Assembly: GCA_019636235.1 (NCBI GenBank)
Contig: JAHBXW010000006.1
Span: 124,001 to 188,000, forward strand
Source: Planctomyces sp.
GTDB lineage: Bacteria > Planctomycetota > Planctomycetia > Planctomycetales > Planctomycetaceae
DNA length: 64,000 nt
Direction of reading: 5' to 3'
Below are positions 45,948-55,238 of this stretch, one piece after another. Below the pieces are notes generated by a model, which searched no databases, was not told the origin of the DNA, and was given only the letters and a program-made list of their open reading frames with translations. Every line of letters begins with the position of its first letter. Position 1 is the first letter of the stretch. The translations under genes and the position numbers were made by a program.

Positions 45948-46110
45948 GACTGGGCTCCGCGGAGAGAGACGCCTCTGGCCGACCGGGGCCAGCTTGGGAG
46001 TCTAGCAGATCGGCCTGCGGCCGGGATGCGCGCGCGGCTCCATCGGAAAGTCATCCGTTGCGTCGGCAGGCCGCGCGGGGGCTGGCCGGGGCCCCATTCC
46101 GCGGGCAGAG

Positions 46111-47301
46111 CTAGCCCTTGAGGAACGCGGCCAGCCGGTCGATGCCCGCTTCGAGCTGCGGCATCGCGGATGCGAACGACAGTCGCGCGTACCCCGGCGC
46201 GCCGAAGGCGTCCCCCGTCACGAGCGCGACGTGCGCTTCCTCAAGCAGCGCCGTACAGAAGTCCGACGCGTTCGACACCCGGCGGCCCCCCTGCAGCGGG
46301 CGATCAAAATGCCGGCTCGCGTCGAAGAACATGTAGAAGGCCCCGGTCGGCTCCACGAATCCCAGATCGGGCAGGTCCCGAAACCGCTGCACGACGTACT
46401 CCCTGCGACGCGTGAACTCCGCCAGCATGTCGGACACGCATTGCTGCGGGCCATCCAGCGCCGCGATCGCCGCGTACTGGCTGACGCTGCACGGGTTCGA
46501 TGTCTCCTGGCTTTGCAGATTGTCAATGGCCTGCGTGAGTTCGACAGGGGCGATCGACCAGCCGATCCGCCAGCCCGTCATCGCGTAGGCCTTGCTGACG
46601 CCGCTGACGATGATCGTCCGCGCGGCGATCTCGGGACTGAACGTGGCCACGCAGCGGAACTCGGCGTCGCCGTACAGCAGCTTCTCGTAGATTTCGTCGG
46701 ACAGAATCATCAATCCGCGGGCGACGCAGACCTGCGCCAGCTCTTCCAGCCGCGCGGGCGGATAGACGCTGCCGGTCGGGTTGCTGGGTGAGTTGAGCAT
46801 CAGCAGCCGGGTGCGGGGGGTGATGGCGGCCTCGAGCTGCGCGGCCGTCAGGCAGAACCCGGATTCCGCCGTCGTTTCAATCAGCACGGGGACAGCGCCG
46901 GTGAGTTCGACGAGCGCGCTGTAGCTGACCCAGTAGGGTGTCGGAATGATGACTTCGTCGCCTGGCCCACAGAGGGCGGTCAGCACGTTGTGGATGCAGT
47001 GCTTGGCGCCGTTGGAGACGACGATCTGGTTGGGCGCGACCTTGAGTCCATAGTCGCGTTCATAGGCCCGGCCGATGGCCTGCTTGAGTTCAAGGATGCC
47101 GCCGGACGGCGTGTAGTGCGTATGCCCCGCGCGCATCGCCTCGATGGCCGCCTGCTGGATGTGTTCCGGCGTGTTGAAGTCCGGTTCGCCCAGCGTGAAG
47201 TCGTAGACCTTGACCCCCGACTGCTTGAGCTGCTTGGCCTTCGCGGCTGCGGCGATGGTGGCGGAAGGCTTGAGCGTTTGAACAGCGGGGGACAGGCGCA
47301 T
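46111..47301 (-). CDS. Pyridoxal-phosphate aminotransferase, aspartate aminotransferase type
   Basis: A 396-residue class I aminotransferase of the short aspartate-aminotransferase group found in thermophiles and many bacteria. The PLP lysine is Lys237 in SGVSKAYAMTGWRIGW, the pyridine-pairing Asp lies in ILSDEIYEKLLYG and the phosphate-binding Arg in TGWRIGW. DFTLGEPDFNTPEH at the N-terminus and SPSNPTGSVYP also fit. The likely reaction is aspartate plus 2-oxoglutarate to oxaloacetate plus glutamate, though prephenate or other acidic amino acids are possible. ATG 47301 is chosen because MRLSPAVQTLKPSAT is the conserved start. Divergent from the DUF1573-like lipoprotein gene. Confidence 0.93.
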   Translation of the reverse strand: MRLSPAVQTLKPSATIAAAAKAKQLKQSGVKVYDFTLGEPDFNTPEHIQQAAIEAMRAGHTHYTPSGGILELKQAIGRAYERDYGLKVAPNQIVVSNGAKHCIHNVLTALCGPGDEVIIPTPYWVSYSALVELTGAVPVLIETTAESGFCLTAAQLEAAITPRTRLLMLNSPSNPTGSVYPPARLEELAQVCVARGLMILSDEIYEKLLYGDAEFRCVATFSPEIAARTIIVSGVSKAYAMTGWRIGWSIAPVELTQAIDNLQSQETSNPCSVSQYAAIAALDGPQQCVSDMLAEFTRRREYVVQRFRDLPDLGFVEPTGAFYMFFDASRHFDRPLQGGRRVSNASDFCTALLEEAHVALVTGDAFGAPGYARLSFASAMPQLEAGIDRLAAFLKG

Positions 47302-47618
47302 GAGCTGACCGATTGGGCCGGCATTCGCCGGGCCGCAGGGGAGACGAGGAAACGGGGACGCATCCGGGAACGCGAAACGAGACGCGGAAAATGACGCGCG
47401 GGTTCGCATCCCGCGGCCGTCCGGCCGGTGGCAGGCGCGATTGTTTGCCGCCCGGGGCAGGGCGTCAAGGATTCGTCGACGACGGCCCGGCTCTCTGCAG
47501 GACGGCATCAATTGGCCGCCGGCTGCCGCGCCGCAGACAGCGCCGGCGCGCTGTCCGCCCGGTTCCCCGCTTGGTAACCTGCATTCCGCTGCTTCGGGTC
47601 AATCAGGGGGCCAGGGTG
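47302..47618. other. Divergent intergenic region without recognised features
   Basis: About 320 bases between the aminotransferase gene and the DUF1573-like lipoprotein gene. It should contain both promoters; no clear boxes, repeats or additional genes were seen. Confidence 0.45.
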
Positions 47619-48845
47619 ATGTCCACGTGCCCGTTTCTGCTGCGCGCAGGCGCCGCCATCCTGGTGTTCGCGTGCGGGGGATGTACCCGACCCACCGGGA
47701 CGGTCTCACTGGCGGACCCGGAGGTCGAGTCGCCGCCGCTTCTGGTCAGCGAACTGGCGGATGTCGGATCGCTGCCGGTGCGCATCGACCCGCCGCTGGT
47801 ATTCCGAAATCCGTCCGGCGAGGAGACTCGGTTGACGCTCACCGGGAAAGGCTGCTCGTGTTACGGCCTGACGACGGAAGCCGGCGAGTGGAAACCGGAG
47901 CAGGCGTTGAGCGTTCCGGGGGAAGGCCAGCGGCAGTTCGAGTTTCTGGCCCAGATTCCGCCGGCGCGGGCCGACCATCGCTTCCGGGCGGAGTTTCAGG
48001 CGGAGCAGAACGGCGTCGCGGTGACGCTGCAGGCGGCGGCCCGGCTAAGGATTTTTGACGACTTGGAAGTCGATCCAGGCGTGCTGACATTCGACGTGGC
48101 CAGGCCCCCGGAATCGAATGCCGAATCGGCGAGCGACGGCTGGATGCAGCGATTCGAGGTCCGGCGGACGACGCGGGGACGCCCCTTGGACGTCGAGCCC
48201 CCCGAATTCGACGGGCTGCCGCCCTGGGCGCTGGCGGGCGACTGGACCCCTCCGGGCGAACCCGAGCAGGCCGCCGAGGGACTGTGGCGGTTGCGCTGGG
48301 AGGGCATGATCCGCGTGCGAAATCCGCCGGAGGACGTATCGGACGGCGTGCGTCGCACGGTGCGGCTGACATTCCCGGCGGATGACGCGCCCCCGGTCGC
48401 GGCCGCTGCGTTGCCGATCGGCGAGCCATCCCCAAGGTCCGCGATGACGGACGCCGCGGCGCATGACGCGCGCCGGCTGACGGACCTGCTGACGAGTCGG
48501 CCCCCGCGAGAGGCGTCTCTGGAGCTGCGCATCGTGCGCCGGCAGGGGATCGTCGCGCCCGGCAGCGTGCACTTCGGAGTCCTGCGACCGGGGCAATCGC
48601 GGACGCGGCGGTTGGTGCTGACGGCGGTCGACGGCCTGGCGTTCCGGTTGTCGGCGACGGACCCGATCGAGGGCGTCCAGGTCGAGATGTCCGAGGCGGG
48701 GGCCGCGCCCCAGCACTGGGTCACGGTGACGCTGACGCCCTCGGAAGGCGCGCGGGGCGACATCCGCGAGACGCTGCTGCTGTCGACCGATCATCCGCAC
48801 CATCCGCGGGTCTCGATCACGCTGAGGGGCCTGGCGGCGGAATGA
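47619..48845 (+). CDS. DUF1573-like lipoprotein
   Basis: A 408-residue lipoprotein: signal peptide AAILVFACGGC with the lipid-attachment Cys22, then a beta-rich domain containing LTGKGCSCYG, the Cys-x-Cys motif I associate with DUF1573 domains that occur widely in Planctomycetes and Bacteroidetes. A later segment (TVTLTPSEGARGDIRETLLL then STDHPHHPRVSITLRG) has the alternating strand pattern of an immunoglobulin-like domain. Function unknown; an extracytoplasmic structural role is inferred. ATG 47619 matches the lipoprotein signal start. Convergent with the kinase gene, 64 bases away. Confidence 0.75.
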   Translation: MSTCPFLLRAGAAILVFACGGCTRPTGTVSLADPEVESPPLLVSELADVGSLPVRIDPPLVFRNPSGEETRLTLTGKGCSCYGLTTEAGEWKPEQALSVPGEGQRQFEFLAQIPPARADHRFRAEFQAEQNGVAVTLQAAARLRIFDDLEVDPGVLTFDVARPPESNAESASDGWMQRFEVRRTTRGRPLDVEPPEFDGLPPWALAGDWTPPGEPEQAAEGLWRLRWEGMIRVRNPPEDVSDGVRRTVRLTFPADDAPPVAAAALPIGEPSPRSAMTDAAAHDARRLTDLLTSRPPREASLELRIVRRQGIVAPGSVHFGVLRPGQSRTRRLVLTAVDGLAFRLSATDPIEGVQVEMSEAGAAPQHWVTVTLTPSEGARGDIRETLLLSTDHPHHPRVSITLRGLAAE

Positions 48846-48909
48846 CGTGGCTTGCGGCGCGCCCCGGGAGCGAGTCGGCGGCCCGTTTCTGTCAGCGGGG
48901 CGGTTGCGG

Positions 48910-51549
48910 TTACGGCTCGACCGCGCCGATGAAACCGCCGTCGATCCGCAGCGCATCGGTGTTCGGCTTGAGATACAGAGCCGACTTTGGATCAGTCGAC
49001 TGAAACCGGGCGAGGGTCGCTCCGCGGCGGCCGCGGGTTTCGAAGATGTCGATCTCGCCGGGAACCGGCTCATCCGGAACGAGCCGGTCCGACCAGTTGT
49101 CCGCCGCCGAGTTGCCGTTGGCTTCGAGGAACATGCGCCAACTTTCCGAGACGTCGCCGTCGATGCGGACCTCAGCGCCCTCCTGCAGCGCGAACAGGTT
49201 CCGCAGAATCTCGACCGGTCCGGAATCGCCCGCGGGCAGGCCGACGAACAGCACGCCTGTGTCGCAGCGATGAAATGTGTTCTGGCTGATTGTGACGCCG
49301 CGCACGTCCTGGTTCGTTTGGGCGAAGCGGATGCCAGCGCCGACCCGGTCGAGAATGCAGCGTTCGATGGACACGTTCCAGGCGGGGCCGCTGAACTCGA
49401 TGCCGGCCGCCAGCGGCCCGATCAGCCGGACGCCCTGGAAGTCGATTTCGCCCGTGCGGTCGGCGCCGGTGGCGGCGCAGCGAATCGCCACCGCCTCGGG
49501 CCGATTCTCCTGCACGGTGACGCGTTCAAACCGAACCTCCTGGTCGGGGAATCCGTCGAGGTTCTGTGCTTCGATGCCGGTTTTCAGAAAGCCCCGCACC
49601 GTGATGTCCTGCAGACGGGAACTCACCAGGAACCCGGACACCCGCAGGGCGACGTTGCCTCCCGCGGCGTCGAACACGACGTTCGAGATCACCAGGTCTT
49701 CAATGTCCGCCAGAATGGCGATCGGCTCTCCCGTGTGGGCCGGCTTCAGAATGGCGGGCGAGTCGGGATCGCCCAGGATCCGCAGGCCCCGCGGCGCCGC
49801 TCCCCGGCCCTTGCCGTTCAGCCGGATCGCCTCGGTCGACGTCGCGCCGGGCGCCAGCCGGATCACGCGGGCCTCCAGCGACCGCGCGGCGATCGCGTCC
49901 AGAGCTTCGGTGACTGTCGCGAAATGTCCGGTTGGGCCGACCGTGAGTTCGCGATCCGCCGCGCTGACGGCCGGACGCGCCGGAGGACGATTGCCCAGCA
50001 GGTTCAGCCCCAGCCAGCCGATCAACAGCGTGATGGCGACCGCGCCGGCGGCCTGCAGTTGTTGCCTTTGCTTCCGCGCGGGATCGACTCCGCCGGGATT
50101 CGACCGGGCCGCGCGGTGCAATCCGCTCGATGAGGAACGGCCAGCGCGGCCGGCAGCGGCCGGACGGGGCGTGACGGGATCGGTGGGGTGGGCGGCCGGA
50201 GCCGCGGTCGATTCCTGGAACGGACCATCCGACATATGCACGGTCGACGGGCTGGAGTCCGAATCGGAGATCTGCTCGAAGAACCGCTCGAGTTCGGAAG
50301 CCGGGGGCGCGTCGAGCCGGAAGGGGGTCGGCGATTCGAGGACCGTGTCGGTCTCATCCCCCCGGCGGGCGCGTTCAATCGCTTCGAAGTCCGGAATCTG
50401 GAACTCGTCGGAGTCCCCGGGGGGAGGCGCGGCGGGAGCGGACGACTCGGGCGTCGCGGCGCCCGAAACGGGCGCGGACGCGGGACGCGGCGCAGGTTCC
50501 TTCTGAGCGGCGAACCGCTTCAGGAAGGCGTCGAGCGCCTCGGCCACTTCCCCCGTCGACGCGTAGCGGTCCTCCGGCCGCTTGCGCATCATCTTCCGGA
50601 CGATCTCGATGAGTTCCTCCGGCACGTCGAGACGCTTCTCCGAAATCGAAGGCGGCTCGCGCGTCTGGTGAGCGATCAGCCGCTGGGCCAGCGTCCCGCT
50701 GTTGAACGGCGGATGCCCCATCAGCAGGTAATACAGCGTGCAGCCCAGGCTGTAGATGTCGGAGCGGGCATCGACGGAGTGGCTGTCGATCGCCTGCTCG
50801 GGCGAGCAGTAATTGGCGGTGCCCAGGACGCGCTCGTCCTGGTGGACGGTGAGCTGCTCTTCATTGGACTCGAAGAACCGCGCCAGCCCAAGGTCCATGA
50901 CCTTGATGACCCCCTGCCGGTCGAGGATCAGGTTCTCCGGCTTGACGTCCCGATGGATCAGCCCGGCGCGATGCGCGTGCTCGAGACCCAGCGAGGCCTG
51001 GCGGACATAGTCGGCCGCTTTGGCCACGGGCAGCGGGCCGCTCGAGCGGATCAGTTCGAACAGCGTCTTGCCCTGCACGTACTCCATGACGAGGAAGTGC
51101 AGTTCCAGCGCGCCGTCCTGCGACTGATCGATGTCGTACGCGCGAACAATGTTCGGGTGATCGAGCGCCGCCACCGCCCGGGCCTCGCGATGGAACCGCG
51201 TGATGTAACCGGGGTTCCGGGCCTTCTTGGCGGGCAGCACCTTCACTGCGCAGAACCGCTTCATGACGGTGTGCTGCGCGAGGTACACGCTGCTCATGCC
51301 CCCTTTGCCGAGCATGGAATGCAGCCGGTATCGGCCGAGATGGAAGCCGCGGTGCTTGCCCTGCAGCAGTTTTTCGGCCTGCCAGACGCTGAGCTGGCGG
51401 GTCCGGCAGAGATGTTCGGCGAAGTGCCGGGCTTCGTCCCCCTTGGGATGGCCGGCGCGCCACTGGCTGAGCGCCGCCTGAATCGCGGCGGGATCGAGCA
51501 GTTCGCTGCGTTCCAGGGTGGCGACAAACGTGTCGAGCGTCGTCCGCAT
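48910..51549 (-). CDS. Transmembrane Ser/Thr protein kinase with parallel beta-helix sensor domain
   Basis: An 879-residue eukaryotic-type kinase. Residues 1-70 form a planctomycete-style lead segment ending VWQAEKLLQGKHRGFHLGRY. The kinase domain spans about 72-345: glycine loop GKGGMSSVY (81-89), Lys103 in AVKVLP, catalytic HRDVKPEN (199-206), metal-binding DLG (219-221) and GTANYCSPEQ in the activation loop. A proline-rich linker follows, then a single membrane helix (about 498-518, VAITLLIGWLGLNLLGN), then about 350 extracytoplasmic residues of right-handed parallel beta-helix text (DLVISNVVFDAAGGNVALRV, SSRLQDITVRGFLKTGIEAQ, WNVSIERCILDRVGAGIRFA), a pectate-lyase/NosD-like fold that binds polysaccharide in other proteins. 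Ligand sensing is inference. Confidence 0.92.
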   Translation of the reverse strand: MRTTLDTFVATLERSELLDPAAIQAALSQWRAGHPKGDEARHFAEHLCRTRQLSVWQAEKLLQGKHRGFHLGRYRLHSMLGKGGMSSVYLAQHTVMKRFCAVKVLPAKKARNPGYITRFHREARAVAALDHPNIVRAYDIDQSQDGALELHFLVMEYVQGKTLFELIRSSGPLPVAKAADYVRQASLGLEHAHRAGLIHRDVKPENLILDRQGVIKVMDLGLARFFESNEEQLTVHQDERVLGTANYCSPEQAIDSHSVDARSDIYSLGCTLYYLLMGHPPFNSGTLAQRLIAHQTREPPSISEKRLDVPEELIEIVRKMMRKRPEDRYASTGEVAEALDAFLKRFAAQKEPAPRPASAPVSGAATPESSAPAAPPPGDSDEFQIPDFEAIERARRGDETDTVLESPTPFRLDAPPASELERFFEQISDSDSSPSTVHMSDGPFQESTAAPAAHPTDPVTPRPAAAGRAGRSSSSGLHRAARSNPGGVDPARKQRQQLQAAGAVAITLLIGWLGLNLLGNRPPARPAVSAADRELTVGPTGHFATVTEALDAIAARSLEARVIRLAPGATSTEAIRLNGKGRGAAPRGLRILGDPDSPAILKPAHTGEPIAILADIEDLVISNVVFDAAGGNVALRVSGFLVSSRLQDITVRGFLKTGIEAQNLDGFPDQEVRFERVTVQENRPEAVAIRCAATGADRTGEIDFQGVRLIGPLAAGIEFSGPAWNVSIERCILDRVGAGIRFAQTNQDVRGVTISQNTFHRCDTGVLFVGLPAGDSGPVEILRNLFALQEGAEVRIDGDVSESWRMFLEANGNSAADNWSDRLVPDEPVPGEIDIFETRGRRGATLARFQSTDPKSALYLKPNTDALRIDGGFIGAVEP

Positions 51550-52335
51550 TCGGCGAATCGTCGGAGTCGTGAGCGTCTGGGAGACATGAGCGCCGCGGCG
51601 CGTCGAACGCGCGCCCTGTTGGCACAGGACCCGGCAGGGGCAATGCCTAAATTAACACACCTCGGGGCTTGCGCGCGTCGAAATTGTTGGGGGACAGGGC
51701 GAGACGGACAATTTGAAAAGATGAAGATTCTTTGATCCGTCCGTAATTCCCGTCGGAATTGATGCCGGGTTCGAGCTCCGCTGCTCGGCCGGCGCGGGCT
51801 CCGATCGGGTCGCAGGACGCCCCATCGGAAGCGGCGTGAGGCCGCCGGCGGGGCATCGGCGGGGCAATTTCCCGGAACTGCTCTTTTCACGGGCGGATGA
51901 CGCCCCTAATATCCTGCGCACGGCGGTGTTGCGCGCGAGGTTCGTGCGAGCGATGGCCGGCCGAACCCGGCGCGCCAATTGGCCGCTGATCCGGCGCGAA
52001 GACGCCGGCGAAACGGGCCATCCCGTGATGTGTCTTCGGGCGAAGTTGTCCGGAGAGTGTTTCCCGTCGAGTCCGATTCGAATTGCGAAGGAACCCTGCC
52101 CATGGACGATCATCATCAGCCGTCGCTGCGGCGAATGGTCTGACACGGCAGTCCTTCGTCAGCACGCGACTCCGCTGAAACACACCGCTTCTCCGCCAGG
52201 GCGCCGGGCGGCAGACGCTTTCCAGGCTCCCACCGTTGCATGTTCCCTGATCCGGCGGCGTCCGGAACGGGGAGGTCCCCAGGCCCGTTGACTTCCGCGA
52301 GACCCGCACTCACTCCCTCCTGACACCCCGCTCCT
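51550..52335. other. Long intergenic region upstream of fusA
   Basis: About 790 bases between the divergent kinase and fusA genes. The kinase-proximal part (about 51650-51770) is more AT-rich and contains AATTCC-CGTC-GGAATT, a six-base inverted repeat at 51745-51760. Short frames on both strands are non-protein-like. The region probably holds the fusA promoter and leader; no terminator or recognised regulatory RNA was found. Confidence 0.45.
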
Positions 52336-54486
52336 ATGTCACTCCAGTTCATTCGCAACATCGGCATCTCCGCTCACATCGACTCGGGCAAAACGACCCT
52401 CAGCGAGCGGATCCTGTTCTACTCGGGCCGCATTCACAGGATGAATGAGGTCAAGGGAGACGGCGACGGCGCGACCATGGACTTCATGGACCTGGAGCGC
52501 GAGCGCGGCATCACCATCACCTCCGCCGCCACGCAGGTCCGCTGGACCGAACGCGAAGGCCGCGGCGACTTCACGATCAATCTGATCGACACCCCCGGAC
52601 ACGTGGACTTCACCGTCGAGGTGGAGCGCAGCCTCCGCGTCCTCGACGGAGCCATCCTGGTGCTGTGCGCCGTCGGCGGCGTCCAGAGCCAGTCGCTGAC
52701 CGTCGACCGCCAGATGAAGCGCTACGGCGTGCCGCGGATCGCGTTCATCAACAAGATGGACCGCACCGGCGCCGATTCCGCCAAAGTCATTCGGCAGGTC
52801 AAGGACAAGCTGGGCGTCACCCCGCTGCCGATTCAGTTGCCGATGGGCTCGGGCGCGCAGTTCGAGGGCATCATCGACCTGATCACCATGCAGGCCCTGT
52901 ACTTCGAGGGCAAGCAGGGCGAGGACGTCCGCCGCGAGCCGATTCCGGCCGACTATCAGGACGCCGCCCAGGCCGCGCGCAACGAAATGCTCGAAACGTT
53001 GTCGATGTTCGACGACAACCTGATGACGCTGTTGCTCGAAGAGGCCGACATCCCCGTCGACGAGATCCACCGCCTGATCCGCGAGACCACGCTGGCCCGC
53101 GAACTGACGCCCGTCATGCTCGGCACGGCCTTCAAGAACAAGGGCGTCCAGGAGCTGATCGACGCCGTCTGCCGGTATCTGCCGAGCCCGCTCGACCGCA
53201 CGGTGAGAGCGACGGACGTCGTCGCCACCCGCAAGGCCAAGGAGGCCGGCGAGACGGGAGACGACGCGGTCAAGAAGGTCACGCTGACCACCAACGGCAG
53301 CGATCCGCTGGTGGCGATGGCGTTCAAGACGGTCGTCGAGCCCTTCGGCCAGCTGACGTACACCCGCATCTACCAGGGCAAGATCAAGAAGGGCGAGAGC
53401 TACATCAACTCCCGCACGGACAAGAAGGTCCGCTTCGGCCGGCTGCTGCGGATGCATGCGGACGACCGCGAGGACATCGATGAGGCGGGCCCCGGCGACA
53501 TTGTGGCCGTGGTCGGCGTGGACTGCGCGTCCGGCGACACCTTCTGCGGCGGCGATGTGACGTACGCGCTGGAAAGCATTTTCGTTCCCGAGCCCGTGAT
53601 CCGGCTGTCCATCGCCCCGCTGGCCCGCGACGGCGGCGACAAGCTGGGCAAAGCCCTGGAGCGCTTCCGTCGCGAGGACCCCACGTTCCGCGTGATGAGC
53701 GATCCCGAAACCAACGAGACGATCATCGCCGGCATGGGGCAGTTGCACCTCGAGATCTACATCGAGCGCATCAAGCGCGAATACAAGTGCGACACGATCG
53801 TCGGCGAGCCGAAGGTGGCCTACCGCGAAACGCCCACGAAGCAGGTCGAGTTCAACTTCAAGCACAAGAAACAGACCGGCGGCTCGGGGCAGTACGCCCA
53901 CATTGTCGGCGTGCTCCTGCCGCTGGGCGAGGACGCCACCGAGCAGTTCCTGTTCGAGAACGAGATCAGCCAGGGGCGCATTCCCAAGGAATACATCCCG
54001 GGCGTCGAGTACGGCATGGGCCGGGCGCTGGAGAAAGGCCCGCTCTGCGAGTGCGAAGTCACCGGCGTCAACGTCAAGCTGCAGGACGGCAGCTATCACG
54101 ACGTCGACTCGTCGCTGATGGCCTTCGAAGTGGCCGGGTTCAACTGCATGCGGGAATCCCTGCAGAAGTCGAACATGGCCCTGCTCGAGCCCATCATGAA
54201 GCTCGAAGTCGAAACGCCCGATGAGTACACCGGCTCGCTGACGGGGCACCTGTCCAGCAAGCGCGGCGTCATCACCGGCACCGACACCCGCCAGAACGTG
54301 ACCGTCATCAACGCCGAAGTGCCGCTGGCCAGCATGTTCGACTACGCCAACGAGCTGCGCTCGCTGACGCAGGGCAAAGCCAGCTTCAGCATGGAGTTCT
54401 CGCGGTACAAGCAGGTCCCGCGGAGCATCCAGGAGGAAGTCATCGAACGCCGGATGCGCGAGAAGAAGGAACGGCAGGCCAGCTGA
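52336..54486 (+). CDS. fusA: Elongation factor G, spirochaete/planctomycete-mitochondrial type
   Basis: A 716-residue translocation GTPase. The G1 motif is AHIDSGKTT (13-21), with Ser where most bacterial EF-Gs have Ala; DTPGH and NKMD motifs follow. Domains II-V are complete, with switch-related GRIPKEYIPGVEYGM near domain IV. The AHIDSGKTT form is known from EF-Gs of spirochaetes, planctomycetes, some deltaproteobacteria and mitochondria (the spdEFG1/mtEFG1 group), so this is likely the translocase of that pair; a second EF-G would be expected elsewhere. It has a long leader of its own, separate from any rpsL-rpsG operon. The formyltransferase-like gene follows 50 bases downstream. Confidence 0.96.
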   Translation: MSLQFIRNIGISAHIDSGKTTLSERILFYSGRIHRMNEVKGDGDGATMDFMDLERERGITITSAATQVRWTEREGRGDFTINLIDTPGHVDFTVEVERSLRVLDGAILVLCAVGGVQSQSLTVDRQMKRYGVPRIAFINKMDRTGADSAKVIRQVKDKLGVTPLPIQLPMGSGAQFEGIIDLITMQALYFEGKQGEDVRREPIPADYQDAAQAARNEMLETLSMFDDNLMTLLLEEADIPVDEIHRLIRETTLARELTPVMLGTAFKNKGVQELIDAVCRYLPSPLDRTVRATDVVATRKAKEAGETGDDAVKKVTLTTNGSDPLVAMAFKTVVEPFGQLTYTRIYQGKIKKGESYINSRTDKKVRFGRLLRMHADDREDIDEAGPGDIVAVVGVDCASGDTFCGGDVTYALESIFVPEPVIRLSIAPLARDGGDKLGKALERFRREDPTFRVMSDPETNETIIAGMGQLHLEIYIERIKREYKCDTIVGEPKVAYRETPTKQVEFNFKHKKQTGGSGQYAHIVGVLLPLGEDATEQFLFENEISQGRIPKEYIPGVEYGMGRALEKGPLCECEVTGVNVKLQDGSYHDVDSSLMAFEVAGFNCMRESLQKSNMALLEPIMKLEVETPDEYTGSLTGHLSSKRGVITGTDTRQNVTVINAEVPLASMFDYANELRSLTQGKASFSMEFSRYKQVPRSIQEEVIERRMREKKERQAS

Positions 54487-54536
54487 TTGGGCCCGGGGCC
54501 GACCCGACACGCGAGCGCCGGACACGGGAGCCAGGG

Positions 54537-55220
54537 ATGGACAAGTCGGACGTCTCGGTGCTGTTTCTGGGCAAGGCGGAGGATGCGACGTGTCAACGGG
54601 CGCTGGAGTTCTGCCAGCGCTCGTTTCGATCCGTCGCTTTTGCGCTCGGCAAGTGGGGCGACCCCGCGCCGCCTGAGTTCGAGGCCTGGTCGGGCGACCT
54701 CGTCGTGTCGTATCTGTCGCGGTGGGTCGTTCCCGACCGGCTGATCCGCCGCGCCAGGCTGGCCGCGATCAACTTCCATCCCGCCTCGCCCGAATACCCG
54801 GGGATCGGCTGCAACAACTTCGCGCTGTACGAAGGGGCCGCGGAATACGGCGCCACCTGCCACCACATGGCGGCCACCGTCGACACCGGGCCGATCATCG
54901 CGGTCCGCCGGTTCCCGATCGCGGACGACGACACCGTCGCCTCGTTGCTCGACAAGACGTATCAGCAGCAGTACGAGCTGTTCGAGGACGTGCTGGCGAT
55001 CGTGCTTCGCGGCGAACCGCTGCCGGAATCGCCGGAACGCTGGACGCGACGGCCGTTCACCCGCCGCGAGTTCAATGAACTGGGACGGATTGATCCGGGG
55101 ATGGATGCGGAGGAAATCGCCCGCCGCGTCCGGGCCACCAGTTTCGGCCCCTGGCAGCCGCGCATCGAACTGGCGGGCTACGTGTTTGAACTGCGGCCCG
55201 CAGAGCCTGCTGGACGCTGA
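54537..55220 (+). CDS. Formyltransferase-fold protein
   Basis: A 227-residue protein with the formyltransferase N-terminal fold and its catalytic set: Asn79 and His81 in AINFHPASPEYPGIG and Asp116 in TVDTGPIIA, the same N-H-D arrangement as in methionyl-tRNA and GAR formyltransferases. The C-terminal part is short and lacks the tRNA-binding domain of full methionyl-tRNA formyltransferase. Candidates are a sugar or nucleotide formyltransferase, or a reduced Fmt-like enzyme. It follows fusA by 50 bases and may be co-transcribed. Substrate unknown. Confidence 0.8.
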   Translation: MDKSDVSVLFLGKAEDATCQRALEFCQRSFRSVAFALGKWGDPAPPEFEAWSGDLVVSYLSRWVVPDRLIRRARLAAINFHPASPEYPGIGCNNFALYEGAAEYGATCHHMAATVDTGPIIAVRRFPIADDDTVASLLDKTYQQQYELFEDVLAIVLRGEPLPESPERWTRRPFTRREFNELGRIDPGMDAEEIARRVRATSFGPWQPRIELAGYVFELRPAEPAGR

Positions 55221-55238
55221 ACCGGACCGCCGCCGCCG

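Noticed and set aside
51836-52291. A 151-codon plus-strand frame upstream of fusA
   Set aside because: Arg/Pro-rich composition with no structured character; likely GC artefact.
52339-54525. A 728-codon open frame antisense to fusA
   Set aside because: Overlaps the unequivocal fusA entirely and has no protein-like motifs.
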